Positions 17,136-26,079 of a stretch of 39,253 nt of DNA are shown here, piece after piece. The first letter of the stretch is position 1, and each line of letters opens with the position of its first letter. The stretch is from DASPJQ01 sp035299065. Lineage in GTDB: Bacteria > Bacteroidota > Bacteroidia > Flavobacteriales_D > UBA2798. The notes beneath the pieces were generated by a model. The model had not been told where the DNA came from. It ran no database searches and worked only from the letters and a program-made list of their open reading frames with translations. The DNA lies in the NCBI GenBank assembly GCA_035299065.1, contig DATGXI010000099.1:1-39253 (forward strand), read 5' to 3'. The position numbers and the translations under genes are program-made.

Positions 17136-17627
17136 CTACCTTAGAAAGGTGAGAAAAAGCACAACTACTACCAGCATTGTAAAAAAAGTTAGCAGGAATA
17201 TGGCCACGTATTTTGTCACCTTAAATTCCCTTACCACAAAATGAATAGGGGCTGTGAATATTCTGTTTACCAAATGAATAATTTTTTCCCAGGCCCCAAT
17301 ATCTTTCACAACAAAATCTTTTGCACCTAACCTGAATGATTCAATAATTACCCCAACCTCTTCATTTGAAGACAACATAATTACTTCAGTGCCTGGGTTC
17401 ATCTTTTTAATAGACTTCAAAACTTCATTACCATTTTGGTCTTCCAGAAAATAATCCAATATAACTACATTGGTATCTTCATCCAGGTTATTCAAACATT
17501 CTTCACCCGTAGCAAAAGTTGAAATGTTCAATCCTTTACCAAATTTATCCTTGAGGTAATTCTTTAACCCCGTAACCACCATTTTATTGTCATCTACAAT
17601 AAAAAGGTTTAATGCCTGCGTTCCCAT
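17136..17627 (-). CDS. Response-regulator receiver domain with C-terminal transmembrane anchor
   Basis: A 163-aa protein. Residues 8 to about 120 are a complete receiver domain: acidic pair in IVDDNKM, phospho-acceptor Asp58 in VVILDYFLED, Ser switch in MLSSNEE, and Lys in FVVKDIG. Instead of a DNA-binding domain, a short linker with basic residues (REFKVTKYV) is followed by one strongly hydrophobic helix of about 20 residues, ending LFLTFLR. This predicts a receiver tethered to the inner-membrane cytoplasmic face. No kinase is adjacent. Neighbours are the BrkB-family gene downstream (40 bp) and YceI upstream (95 bp). It may control a membrane partner such as the BrkB protein; that is inference. 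Confidence 0.85.
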   Translation of the reverse strand: MGTQALNLFIVDDNKMVVTGLKNYLKDKFGKGLNISTFATGEECLNNLDEDTNVVILDYFLEDQNGNEVLKSIKKMNPGTEVIMLSSNEEVGVIIESFRLGAKDFVVKDIGAWEKIIHLVNRIFTAPIHFVVREFKVTKYVAIFLLTFFTMLVVVVLFLTFLR

Positions 17628-17722
17628 TTGGTTCGATTTTATTTTATTGCATTAAAGTTAATTTATAAAAAATACTATTGCATTACAGGTATAATGAATT
17701 GTGTTGCGCTATTCACATGCGT

Positions 17723-18316
17723 TTAAGATGAAATGCCCTCAGCTTCAGCCTCTGCAAGATTCATTTCCAGATCACCTTTTTTAGCCTTGATTAACTCAAT
17801 TTCGCATGTGATTTTAACTTCATCACCCAACATGACTCCACCCGAGTCAAGGTTCGTATTCCAGGTTAATCCCCAATCTTTTCGGTTAATAGCGCCAGTT
17901 ACTGTAAACCCGGCTTTCTGATTGCCCCATGGATCCTTGGTGAGCCCACCATATTCAACATCCAGTTCAATTTTTTTTGAAATACCCTTTATGGTCAAAT
18001 TACCCCACAGCCTCCATGTATTGCTTTCAGGAGTTGGTTCAATTCCTGCTGAAACAAAAGTGATTTGTTTATGGTTAAATACGTCAAAAAACTCCTCGCT
18101 TTTCAAGTGTTCATCACGTTTGGCATCACCCGTTGTAATTGAAGAAACATCAATCCACAGATCAATTTCAGCAGTAGAAAAATCTTCTTCACTCGTATAA
18201 ATGCTTGCATCAAAAATCTTAAATGATCCTTTCACATTTGCAATCATCAAATGACGAATTTTAAAGGTGATGTCGCTATGCGCAGTATCAACCAACCATT
18301 TTGTTTGCTTTTCCAT
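17723..18316 (-). CDS. YceI-family protein
   Basis: A 197-aa lipocalin-like protein. The typical opening is W-x-V-D-x-x-H-S-x-I-x-F (WLVDTAHSDITFKIRHLMIA, about 7-26), followed by the KRDEHLKSEEFFDV motif and NRKDWGLTWN (about 150-160), which lines the isoprenoid-binding pocket in characterised members. No signal peptide is seen with the chosen ATG at 18316, so a cytoplasmic location is likely; the in-frame TTG at 18337 overlaps the upstream gene. It lies 10 bp after the OmpA lipoprotein gene and is probably co-transcribed. Members often respond to acid or osmotic stress. Confidence 0.9.
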   Translation of the reverse strand: MEKQTKWLVDTAHSDITFKIRHLMIANVKGSFKIFDASIYTSEEDFSTAEIDLWIDVSSITTGDAKRDEHLKSEEFFDVFNHKQITFVSAGIEPTPESNTWRLWGNLTIKGISKKIELDVEYGGLTKDPWGNQKAGFTVTGAINRKDWGLTWNTNLDSGGVMLGDEVKITCEIELIKAKKGDLEMNLAEAEAEGISS

Positions 18317-18326
18317 AAATAAAATT

Positions 18327-19124
18327 TTATTGCTCAAGTAATTTGAACATTTCTTTTAGGTCAGGGGTCACAATAATTTCTGTTCTACGGTTGCTGGCTT
18401 TTCCTGCATCTGTTTCATTTGAACGAACAGGGTAATACTCACCACGACCTGAAGCAATCACGCGTTTCGGATCAACTTTATAATCTTTAGTGAGTATACG
18501 CACTATTTCAGTTGCACGCGCCACACTCAACGCCCAGTTATCTTGATATTTAGCTTGTTTAATTGGAACATTATCTGTATGTCCTTCAACCATTACATGA
18601 ATATCGGGTGTTGTTTTTAGTACTTCTACCAGTTTTGATAAGGCCTGTTTTCCTTTTGGGTCAACATCTGCTTTTCCCGACTTAAACAATAATTTTTCTT
18701 CCAGCGATATATAAACATTACCGTCTTTAATGGTTACACTTATTTCGTCAGCTTTAAAATTAATTAGCGCGTCTGTTAACGACTTTTTAAGGTTATTAAG
18801 CACATTGTGCTGAGCCTGGATCATGTCCTGGAGTGTTTTTAACCGCCTTGCCTGGTCAGCAATTGTTAGTGTAGATGTTGCCGATAGGTTTTTTAATTCT
18901 TTCATGACTGCAGCATTTTCGTCTTGCAAATTACTTTTATCCCTTTCAAGCGATGCTGTGTTAATATTACACTGATCTAATTTCTTATGCGTAGCTGCAC
19001 TGTCTGTTTGTAAGCGTTCACTACGAATACTTAAACGCTCGTATTTCTTTTTTGATACGCATGACGACAGGAGGCCAAAGGCTAGCAAACTAAAAACTGA
19101 ATATTTAAAAAAAGTCTTTTTCAT
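18327..19124 (-). CDS. OmpA-family peptidoglycan-binding lipoprotein with coiled coil
   Basis: A 265-aa protein. The lipoprotein signal ends LLSSC (Cys22). A Lys/Asp-rich coiled-coil region (about 25-120) precedes an OmpA/MotB C-terminal domain (about 140-255): LLFKSGKADVDPKGKQAL, VEGHTDNVPI, NWALSVARATEIV and SNRRTEIIV. It probably links the outer membrane to peptidoglycan. The reading frame stays open upstream to 19247, but that extension overlaps the glycosyltransferase gene and lacks export features. ATG 19124 restores the signal peptide. A -7-like box lies at 19142-19149. YceI follows after 10 bp. Confidence 0.9.
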   Translation of the reverse strand: MKKTFFKYSVFSLLAFGLLSSCVSKKKYERLSIRSERLQTDSAATHKKLDQCNINTASLERDKSNLQDENAAVMKELKNLSATSTLTIADQARRLKTLQDMIQAQHNVLNNLKKSLTDALINFKADEISVTIKDGNVYISLEEKLLFKSGKADVDPKGKQALSKLVEVLKTTPDIHVMVEGHTDNVPIKQAKYQDNWALSVARATEIVRILTKDYKVDPKRVIASGRGEYYPVRSNETDAGKASNRRTEIIVTPDLKEMFKLLEQ

Positions 19125-19141
19125 ATGTGTTAATTTTTTTC

Positions 19142-19149
19142 CAAAGATG
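19142..19149 (-). promoter_or_regulatory. Candidate -7 box for the OmpA lipoprotein / YceI operon
   Basis: Minus-strand CATCTTTG (one mismatch to TAnnTTTG) is 18 bp before the ATG and outside the preceding coding region. No convincing -33 element is seen. Confidence 0.35.
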
Positions 19150-19215
19150 AAAAACATTAAACACATACGTATTACAGGAATACGTGAATGAATTACAGGA
19201 TTTCCATTCAAAACC

Positions 19216-21576
19216 CTAGAACACAGCAGGTCCATTTTGCTGGCCATTCATTTTTTGTGAGGCCGGCAAATGTGTTTCAACCGCCAACCGCGCCATTAAA
19301 TAACTAATAGTTGATTCAGCTCCCTGGTTTAGATTAACATGATTTTCTTCAAGGCCGTCATAGCAACCACCTGTACAAGGATTGTAAATTACCTGGTGCA
19401 AATGATTGTTGCCATGAAACCAGCTAAAAGCAATTTCCATCTTTTCGATGTACGAGGGGTCTTTAAATGCCTTGTAAAACCGTCCTAAAGCCAGAATGGT
19501 ATAAGCAACATCAATTGGTTGTTCACCAAAATGTGCCGACTCATGCCCCTTATGCATCCAGCTCTTATTCGAAATTACTTTTATATGTTCACTTGAGAAC
19601 GTAGTTGAAATTAAAAAATCAAATGATTTTTTGGCAATATCGCTAAACTCTTTTTCACCCGTTTCAAGCCAGGCACATAACATGGCTTCCGGAAGCACAC
19701 TGTTTGCATAAGTCAGGTAACTTTCATACCATTCCCAGCCATTTGTTGACTCATGCCTGTACATTTGTTTAATACGGTCGGCAAGAAGCTTAATAACGGT
19801 TGTGTTTCTTGGCGACTTTTTCACCTGGTTATAATAGTAAAGTCCTTTTATAACAAAGGCCATTGCCCTTGTTGAATAAACTGAATTCACTTTTTGAATA
19901 ACCTGTTCAAGAATAGATTCAGCCTCGGTAATCATTTCAGGCGGCAAAATTGCTTTTCGGGAAACAATATAACCCAATGCCCAAACTGCCCGCCCGTTAG
20001 CGTCTGCAAGATTGGTATTGTTATTCTGATCCGAAAACAACCCTTTATCATCAATGTAATTCATGAAGTATCCTTCAGGCTGCAGGCAATGCTTTATGAA
20101 ATTAAAGTAAACCTGCATATATCGAATATTTTCAACGTTGCCTGATATTTCATGATACCTGCAAAATGCAACAAGTGCTCGCGCATTGTCATCAAGGGTA
20201 TAACCTGATAATGGATCAGGTTGATTTATTTTAGAAAACTGAATAATGCCGAAATCGGTAGTGAGCCGTTTTATGTGCGTAAGATCAATTGGCGGCACCT
20301 TGTAATGAACTGGTGTTTTATGGCCTGTTACTTTACCAAATAACATTCCATATAAAACGGCCGTATTTTCCCATGCTGTTGCTGCCATGCGATGCAAACC
20401 ATTCATACTTATTTCGCGCCTGCGTTTTTCATCAAAAAGCAGGTGCTTTATTTCTTCACCAAGTTTAACAGAATCATCGAAATCAAATATGATACCGTTT
20501 TCATTTACACCCAACACTTCTTTTGCATGGGGAATGGGCGTTGAAATAATAGGACAACCGCAACTCATGGCGTATGAAAAAGTACCACTTACCGCCTGAT
20601 ACGGATCCCTTGATGTAAATAAATAAATATCCGTTAGCTGCAGGTACTCCAAAAGTTCTGTCAATGGTAGATACCTGTTTATAAAAACAACATGATTTTC
20701 CAAACCGAGTTTTTTAACCGTTTCCTGAAGCATGTCCCTGTATTGCTCCCCTTGATTTTTCACAATACCCGGATGCGTTTTTCCAATTACAAGAAATAGC
20801 ACATCAGGTTTTGTTTTAACCACTGTGGGCAACGCTTTTAGTGTGGTTTCTATTCCTTTACCCGGACTTAATAAACCAAACGTGCTGAGTATTTTTCTAC
20901 CCGCAAATCCATGTTTGCGCTTTAAACCAGCCTTATCAATGTGTGACACCAGGTGAGTACCATGTGGGATTACTGTTATTTTTTTTGACGCAACTTCATA
21001 TTGTGAAACCAGTAATTCTGCCGAATGGTTGGTCATGACAATTACTGATTTTGCGTATTCGCTTATTGCCTTCACATGTTTTAATATAGCTGCAGAAGGA
21101 GAAGGCAAAACAGTGTGAAACACTACAATAACCTGCTTTTGAATTTTTGACAGGAAAGAAAGGAAATCATTTTCGTGTCCCCCGAATAGCCCAAATTCAT
21201 GTTGTATGAGAACAATTTTTATTTCTTCTCTTGAATTAATTTCCTCCACAAGCATTTTCCACTTATCTTTTTTTGAAATATCAAGAGTGAATTTAACTTC
21301 ACTTGGGTAATTGTGCTTTTCTTTATGCGCATCAAGCGCACAAACACTTATAGCAAACGATTTTACAAATTGCTTCTCCAGTGCCTGTAATAGATCCTGC
21401 GAAAACGTAGCTATACCACACTCTTTAGGTGGATATGTTGTTATTACTAAAATACCCGGAAGCATAACTTCTTTTTCCTGCGGATTAAACGATCTGTTTT
21501 GGTTTAACAACAATTTTGGTGGCATGTCTCCATTTAAGAGCAAGTGACTTTGTTGTGAAAAAGCAGTAGTTCTCAT
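19216..21576 (-). CDS. Fusion: GT4-type glycosyltransferase + helical (alpha/alpha-barrel-like) glycoside-active domain
   Basis: A 786-aa cytoplasmic protein. Residues ~39-415 form a GT-B glycosyltransferase of family 4: TYPPKECGIATFSQDL at the start, VIPHGTH, STFGLLSPGKGIETTLKALP, and SGTFSYAMSCGCPIISTP near the nucleotide-sugar site. Residues ~430-770 are an all-helical region with SGYTLDDNARALVAFCRY, DANGRAVWALGYI, NGWEWYESYLTYANSVLPEA and HFGEQPIDVAYTILALGRFY. This resembles six-hairpin glycosidase-like folds. Its ATG overlaps the GH130 stop by 4 bp (ATGA), so the two are coupled. Together they suggest synthesis and phosphorolysis of a beta-mannoside-type saccharide. The exact sugar is unknown. 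Confidence 0.82.
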   Translation of the reverse strand: MRTTAFSQQSHLLLNGDMPPKLLLNQNRSFNPQEKEVMLPGILVITTYPPKECGIATFSQDLLQALEKQFVKSFAISVCALDAHKEKHNYPSEVKFTLDISKKDKWKMLVEEINSREEIKIVLIQHEFGLFGGHENDFLSFLSKIQKQVIVVFHTVLPSPSAAILKHVKAISEYAKSVIVMTNHSAELLVSQYEVASKKITVIPHGTHLVSHIDKAGLKRKHGFAGRKILSTFGLLSPGKGIETTLKALPTVVKTKPDVLFLVIGKTHPGIVKNQGEQYRDMLQETVKKLGLENHVVFINRYLPLTELLEYLQLTDIYLFTSRDPYQAVSGTFSYAMSCGCPIISTPIPHAKEVLGVNENGIIFDFDDSVKLGEEIKHLLFDEKRRREISMNGLHRMAATAWENTAVLYGMLFGKVTGHKTPVHYKVPPIDLTHIKRLTTDFGIIQFSKINQPDPLSGYTLDDNARALVAFCRYHEISGNVENIRYMQVYFNFIKHCLQPEGYFMNYIDDKGLFSDQNNNTNLADANGRAVWALGYIVSRKAILPPEMITEAESILEQVIQKVNSVYSTRAMAFVIKGLYYYNQVKKSPRNTTVIKLLADRIKQMYRHESTNGWEWYESYLTYANSVLPEAMLCAWLETGEKEFSDIAKKSFDFLISTTFSSEHIKVISNKSWMHKGHESAHFGEQPIDVAYTILALGRFYKAFKDPSYIEKMEIAFSWFHGNNHLHQVIYNPCTGGCYDGLEENHVNLNQGAESTISYLMARLAVETHLPASQKMNGQQNGPAVF

Positions 21577-22607
21577 ATTTTGTGGGTTTTCATTAATTCA
21601 TCTAAAAGTTCATTCATGCGTATTGAGGCACATGCAATCTTATCATCTGCTGCGCCATAATAAACATACAGTTCATCATTAAAAATTGCCGTGCCTGTTG
21701 GGAAACAAACATTGTTTACTTCGCCCTCCAGTTCATAATCAAATTCAGGTTTGAATAACGGATAGGGCAAACGTCCTATAATTTTACGCGGATCCTCAAG
21801 ATCAAGTAACGCAGCACATGCATTGTATACATATCCTTTTGGTGAGTCAAAAACACCATGGTAAATTACAAGCCACCCTTGCTCTGTTTCAATTGGAGGA
21901 GCCCCTGCTCCTATGTGACTGGATTCATGTTCAAAAAAAGGATCCATGAGAATGTGCTGGGACAAGTTCATGTAATAATCATCCCAAAAATTCATATCCA
22001 ACAAATCTGTATCGTCAACAAATGCAATTTGTATTCCGGGCCAAACACGATTCAAAAAAACAAACTGGTTATTAATTTTTCTTGGAAAAAAAACCATGTT
22101 TTTATTCCAGACAAATCGTTTATCATGAAGTTCATTCCTGAGTTTATGAAATTCGTAATGCCTGAAATACTTAGGATTTAAGCCTGGCGCACATTCAAGC
22201 AGATGCCGGAATATTTCAAATTTTATTTGAGGTGCCATAAGCCCCTTTTTTTCAAAATGAATAAGATCATTTGATACAGCAAGAGCAGCCAGCGCATTAA
22301 TTCCATCATACGCGGTATAAGTCATATAATACGTTTGATCAAATTTTACAATACGGGGATCCTCCATTCCCTGTGCCTCATAATCGTGCTGAGGGTGAAG
22401 CAAAGGTTTTTCATGCCTTAACGTAAGGTTTAAGGGACCGTTGAATTGTGCATAACCTATACTTGAAAAATTTCCTTTTCTTACAGCACGGTAAAACATG
22501 TGCACGGTATTTCCATCCTGGTATACGGCTGGATTTAAAACGCCTTCGTTTTCGAAACCGAAATGCGTTTTTTCAAGCAATACCCCTTCCTTTTTTACCA
22601 TAATCAT
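21573..22607 (-). CDS. GH130 family glycosidase/phosphorylase
   Basis: A 344-aa five-bladed beta-propeller enzyme of glycoside hydrolase family 130, whose members are mostly phosphorylases of beta-mannosides (some are hydrolases). Visible landmarks: EGVLNPAVYQ (21-30), MFYRAV (37-42), QGMEDPRIV (79-87; contains a conserved active-site Asp), NKNMVFFPRK (168-177), GAGAPPI (233-239) and YHGV (249-252). There is no signal peptide, so it acts in the cytoplasm. The start may be ATG 22607 or ATG 22601. Whether the phosphate-binding residues are intact cannot be judged without alignment. It heads a two-gene unit with the glycosyltransferase fusion. Confidence 0.88.
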   Translation of the reverse strand: MIMVKKEGVLLEKTHFGFENEGVLNPAVYQDGNTVHMFYRAVRKGNFSSIGYAQFNGPLNLTLRHEKPLLHPQHDYEAQGMEDPRIVKFDQTYYMTYTAYDGINALAALAVSNDLIHFEKKGLMAPQIKFEIFRHLLECAPGLNPKYFRHYEFHKLRNELHDKRFVWNKNMVFFPRKINNQFVFLNRVWPGIQIAFVDDTDLLDMNFWDDYYMNLSQHILMDPFFEHESSHIGAGAPPIETEQGWLVIYHGVFDSPKGYVYNACAALLDLEDPRKIIGRLPYPLFKPEFDYELEGEVNNVCFPTGTAIFNDELYVYYGAADDKIACASIRMNELLDELMKTHKI

Positions 22608-22751
22608 ACCTTAATAAATTCACATTAAATGACTTTACTGTTTAACATTGGAAATTAACAAACAGTTGTCTGGCGAAATAAAGATGGATTATTTGAGCTA
22701 AAATTGCTTTACACGAATGTGTCTAATGGTTACAAAATTCACATTTTGCAA

Positions 22752-23138
22752 CTAAAGTGTATTTAATTTTTCCGCAGAAAGCGGTTTTGTTATAAAGTCG
22801 GCAACAAACTTGTATGGTTTTGTTTTTTCAACGTCAGAAGGGCTTATGGATGCTGACAACATAAAAACCCTGCATTTATACAATACCTCTATAGGAAATT
22901 TTTTTAATTCATCAAGAAAAGCCCATCCATCCATACCAGGCATATTTACATCAACAAAAATGCAATCAGGAAATTCCTGTTTTTCATTATATGTTTTTTT
23001 CAGGTCTTCAATAGCTTTACCAGCATCTTCAAATTTGTCAACGTGTGTACAAAATTGAGCCTTTTGAATTATCTTTTCATTGATAAGATTCATGAATGGC
23101 TCATCGTCAATAATCAAAACCCTCTTCACATACTCCAT
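22752..23138 (-). CDS. Single-domain response regulator
   Basis: A 128-aa receiver only. The acidic pair is in LIIDDEPF (8-15), with phospho-acceptor Asp63 in IFVDVNMPGMDG, the Ser switch in MLSASIS, and Lys118 in FITKPL. The frame extends to 23180, but ATG 23138 lies 1 bp after the stop of the histidine kinase and gives the normal receiver N-terminus, so it is the likely start. The cognate kinase is almost certainly the adjacent one. Without an output domain it probably acts by protein-protein contact or passes phosphate on. Confidence 0.92.
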   Translation of the reverse strand: MEYVKRVLIIDDEPFMNLINEKIIQKAQFCTHVDKFEDAGKAIEDLKKTYNEKQEFPDCIFVDVNMPGMDGWAFLDELKKFPIEVLYKCRVFMLSASISPSDVEKTKPYKFVADFITKPLSAEKLNTL

Positions 23139-23139
23139 A

Positions 23140-24489
23140 TCAATCTGCTTTTGGAATATAAATAGTAAACACTGTTCCAAGGTTCACTTTGCTCTTCACC
23201 TCTACCCTACCTCCAATTGCTTCAGCTTGCGCTTTAACAAGATTAAGTCCTATTCCCTTTCCATCAATTTCTTTACCATGGAAACGTTTATATAAACCAA
23301 ATATCTTATCCCCAAATCGCTTTAAGTCAATACCGCTACCGTTGTCCTTTACTGAAAGAATAATAAATTTATCGTTTTGCCTGGCCTGTACTTTAATACG
23401 AAGTGGACGTTCATGACTCCTGTATTTAATAGCATTTGACATGAGGTTATACATGATGCTATACAAATGTCCCTTTACGGTTTTTACACCTTCAGGTTTA
23501 AAGCTTGTAACAATCTCGGCATTGGCTTCTTTTATTTGGTCTTCAAGCATTTGGTATATCAATTTTACCTGGTCGGAAAACACCACGTAGTCGTTGCACT
23601 GCTCTCTTGAATCACGGGCCGACATGATTTCATTCACATCTTTTACCACATTGTCAAGGTTGGTAACCTCGTTACCTATGTATTGCATAAGCGGAACATC
23701 GTTTATTTTAACATCCACTTCCTTTTCATAAAGTGAAACAAGTCCAATAATTTTAGCAATAGGCGATCGTAAATTATGCGACAGAACATAACCAAACTGG
23801 GTAAGGTCTTTGTTGCGTTGTGTTAACCTGTCAATGTCTTCGCGGGCTTCTTCCTCCAATTTTTTTTGATCAGTTATATCTGACATAAGAACCGATATGC
23901 CATTGGCAGTTTTAAAAATGTTTATCATATACCACACAGTGGCGCCATCTATCAAAAATTTTGCAACTTTTTTTGTAGCTGCTCCTGTTTCCAGTGTTTC
24001 TTTGTAATCGCTCCAAAATCCTATTAAATTTCCAGGAATTACCTCTGCTACTGTTTTACCTATTACTTGTTTTGCTTTTAGCCCCGTAAACTTTTCATAC
24101 GCGCGGTTAATGCTTAAATACCGCATGGTTGAATCAAGTGCAAAGAAAATGTTTGGCATATTTTCAGTTACGGGATCAAATTCATAATCCGCATCTGTTT
24201 TTGAAATTCCTGTCACAATTTTTTTACTGCCCTCGCTTGATGGGGTGTTATAATCAAGTCCCATTGTTTGGTAAGCGTTGGACTTTTTAAGGTCGCCCAG
24301 GTTTGAACCCACAATTGCCAGGGTGGGAAAATTGAGCATCTGCAATGCAACAAAAGTAATGCAGGCAAAACATAAAATTCCAAGATTGAGACTAATTGAA
24401 AAATAGGTCGAAACGAAGCTAAATACAAGAAAACCAGCCATTAAAGCGACAAGGGCGTCAAATTTAATATCACTCCTTAACTTTTTCAT
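23140..24489 (-). CDS. Membrane PAS histidine kinase
   Basis: A 449-aa kinase with two N-terminal transmembrane helices (about 10-30 and 34-56) and almost no periplasmic loop. A PAS domain follows (about 105-205; NIFFALDSTMRYLSINRAYEKFTG). The HisKA domain contains His238 in SHNLRSPIAKI, and the HATPase domain contains NLMSNAIKYRS, DNGSGID and GKGIGLNLV. It resembles phytochrome-like/ETR-type hybrid partners in which a separate receiver follows. The receiver gene starts 1 bp after its stop. The lack of a periplasmic sensor loop suggests sensing within the membrane or through PAS. Confidence 0.92.
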   Translation of the reverse strand: MKKLRSDIKFDALVALMAGFLVFSFVSTYFSISLNLGILCFACITFVALQMLNFPTLAIVGSNLGDLKKSNAYQTMGLDYNTPSSEGSKKIVTGISKTDADYEFDPVTENMPNIFFALDSTMRYLSINRAYEKFTGLKAKQVIGKTVAEVIPGNLIGFWSDYKETLETGAATKKVAKFLIDGATVWYMINIFKTANGISVLMSDITDQKKLEEEAREDIDRLTQRNKDLTQFGYVLSHNLRSPIAKIIGLVSLYEKEVDVKINDVPLMQYIGNEVTNLDNVVKDVNEIMSARDSREQCNDYVVFSDQVKLIYQMLEDQIKEANAEIVTSFKPEGVKTVKGHLYSIMYNLMSNAIKYRSHERPLRIKVQARQNDKFIILSVKDNGSGIDLKRFGDKIFGLYKRFHGKEIDGKGIGLNLVKAQAEAIGGRVEVKSKVNLGTVFTIYIPKAD

Positions 24490-24661
24490 AAAGGCTTTAA
24501 CCTGGTTTATAAAGATCTGACTATATTGATAATAAACTGTTACACAACTTTTACAACTCCTTACACAATTCCCATATTTAGAAAAACCACCCTTATTTTA
24601 CCGATTTAATAAAACCGCGTAAAAAGGGGGGACGTGCTTGAGTCAAACCGGGAAAACTTCC

Positions 24662-25090
24662 CTATTTTTTGTTTCCAGGACTGATTCCCCAAATTTCCAC
24701 ATGGCCCTTTTTATCGCGGTTGATTGGTTCGGTTGTATACATAAAAATGATTTTTTTCAATTTCCATTCCCCGTTATTTAAATCAATAATTTTGCTTTCA
24801 CCAGGTACGTTAACACGAATTTTCTCGTTAGCCGTTTCCTGATTTTTCATCTCATAAATAACTTCCATTTCAATTAAATCAACCGGGGCATTTACCACTA
24901 CAAATTTGACTGCGGCAAAACGATCATCGCTTTGAATGACTATTGCATCACTGCTTTCCTGAAATTCAACACTAGTTTCGCCTATTTTATACCATGATCG
25001 CTTTTCATTTATGTTAGAAGCGACCTGCTGCGCCTGGGTAAACCTTGTGTTTATAACCAGTAACAGCATTATCAACACTAAAATTCTCAT
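24662..25090 (-). CDS. Exported DUF2541-like protein
   Basis: A 142-aa protein with a clear signal peptide (about 1-20, cleavage near TQA-QQ). The mature part is beta-rich: SWYKIGETSVEFQES, RFAAVKFVVVNAPVDLIEMEV, ESKIIDLNNGEWKLKKIIFMY and HVEIWGIS. That order (exchanged surface strands, an IDL-G turn, terminal VE-x-WG) matches my recollection of the DUF2541 family of small periplasmic proteins, but I cannot confirm it by search. No catalytic motif is visible. It lies 98 bp downstream of the LEA-2-like gene on the same strand. Confidence 0.6.
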   Translation of the reverse strand: MRILVLIMLLLVINTRFTQAQQVASNINEKRSWYKIGETSVEFQESSDAIVIQSDDRFAAVKFVVVNAPVDLIEMEVIYEMKNQETANEKIRVNVPGESKIIDLNNGEWKLKKIIFMYTTEPINRDKKGHVEIWGISPGNKK

Positions 25091-25188
25091 ACTTTATTTA
25101 TTTCAAAGCATGGTTTGTAAAAATCATGATAGAAAACTAATCGTGTTTTACACCACCCTGCTAAAAGTTTATACAATTCACATTTCTC

Positions 25189-26061
25189 TTATTTCTTTAA
25201 TTCCATCATCCCTTTTTTTACCAGACTTACATGACAAGGTTGTTCCTGGGCATCGGGCGATTCAACATTTGCATCAACAACAAGCGAATAACGATAGTTG
25301 TCATTATCTTTCAAAACATCAAGCAACGTTTTACCGAGCTGCTTTATACTAATATTTACTGGTAAATTTAACAAAGCGAAACTGTTGGGATCAAGATCAA
25401 CTTTTGAAGGATACCTTCCTGTTGCGTGGCCCTGGTCATTTACAAACAAACTGTATTTTATATTGCTTATAGAAACCGTAAAATCACCATGGTTTATAAT
25501 TTTAACTTTTACATCGGCATTCATTTGTTTTAACCGGATTTTTGAATATTTAATATCTATTACTTTTAATTCAGGTGCTCTGGGAATTTTAAAATTTGCC
25601 TGTTTTTCAATAGGCAATTCAATGCTCCCAAAAAAAGTTGAATACTGGAGTTTAAGATTAAGCTCGTATTTTGTGCTGTCGCCCTTCTTTAATTCAGATC
25701 GAAAATTTCTAAAAATATTTTTATAGGGTATTTTCGTTATTGGAAAATCAAATGTATCTTCATCATATGCAGCAAGCTTTAAACCAACATATTTATTATT
25801 CTTAAACGTAATTTTATCAGAAATAACAATTGAATATTTAATACTGTCAATGCTTAGCGTCAAAAACGATTTATTACGGACGACAAGTTTAGAATACACA
25901 TTGGCAACGTCATCCTTTACATCAATATGAACATCATTCACCTGGCGTACCTGAGGAACAATATAGGCCAATGTTTTTTCAGGAAAAAAGAAAATCCATG
26001 TTCCAAGTAAAACGATTACTGCTACCAAACTTAACCCTGATATTTTTAAAAATCTTTTCAC
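25189..26061 (-). CDS. LEA type 2 / WHy-domain protein
   Basis: A 290-aa protein beginning with a GTG codon. An N-terminal transmembrane or signal segment (about 7-30) is followed by two successive beta-sandwich modules (about 35-150 and 160-275). Each has the LEA-2 pattern V-x-V-x-N-x-xxF-x-VSI-x-x-x-x-Y, for example KVKIINHGDFTVSISNIKYSLFVN. Plant and bacterial LEA-2 (WHy) proteins are linked to desiccation or other stress tolerance. In Bacteroidota such proteins are predicted periplasmic. It follows a 98-aa membrane protein gene after 18 bp. Family assignment by pattern only. Confidence 0.7.
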   Translation of the reverse strand: MKRFLKISGLSLVAVIVLLGTWIFFFPEKTLAYIVPQVRQVNDVHIDVKDDVANVYSKLVVRNKSFLTLSIDSIKYSIVISDKITFKNNKYVGLKLAAYDEDTFDFPITKIPYKNIFRNFRSELKKGDSTKYELNLKLQYSTFFGSIELPIEKQANFKIPRAPELKVIDIKYSKIRLKQMNADVKVKIINHGDFTVSISNIKYSLFVNDQGHATGRYPSKVDLDPNSFALLNLPVNISIKQLGKTLLDVLKDNDNYRYSLVVDANVESPDAQEQPCHVSLVKKGMMELKK

Positions 26062-26079
26062 TTGTTTTAGCGAAGCAAA

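Noticed and set aside
19125..19247. Upstream extension of the OmpA lipoprotein ORF to 19247
   Set aside because: It overlaps the glycosyltransferase gene and hides the lipoprotein signal peptide; ATG 19124 is the credible start.
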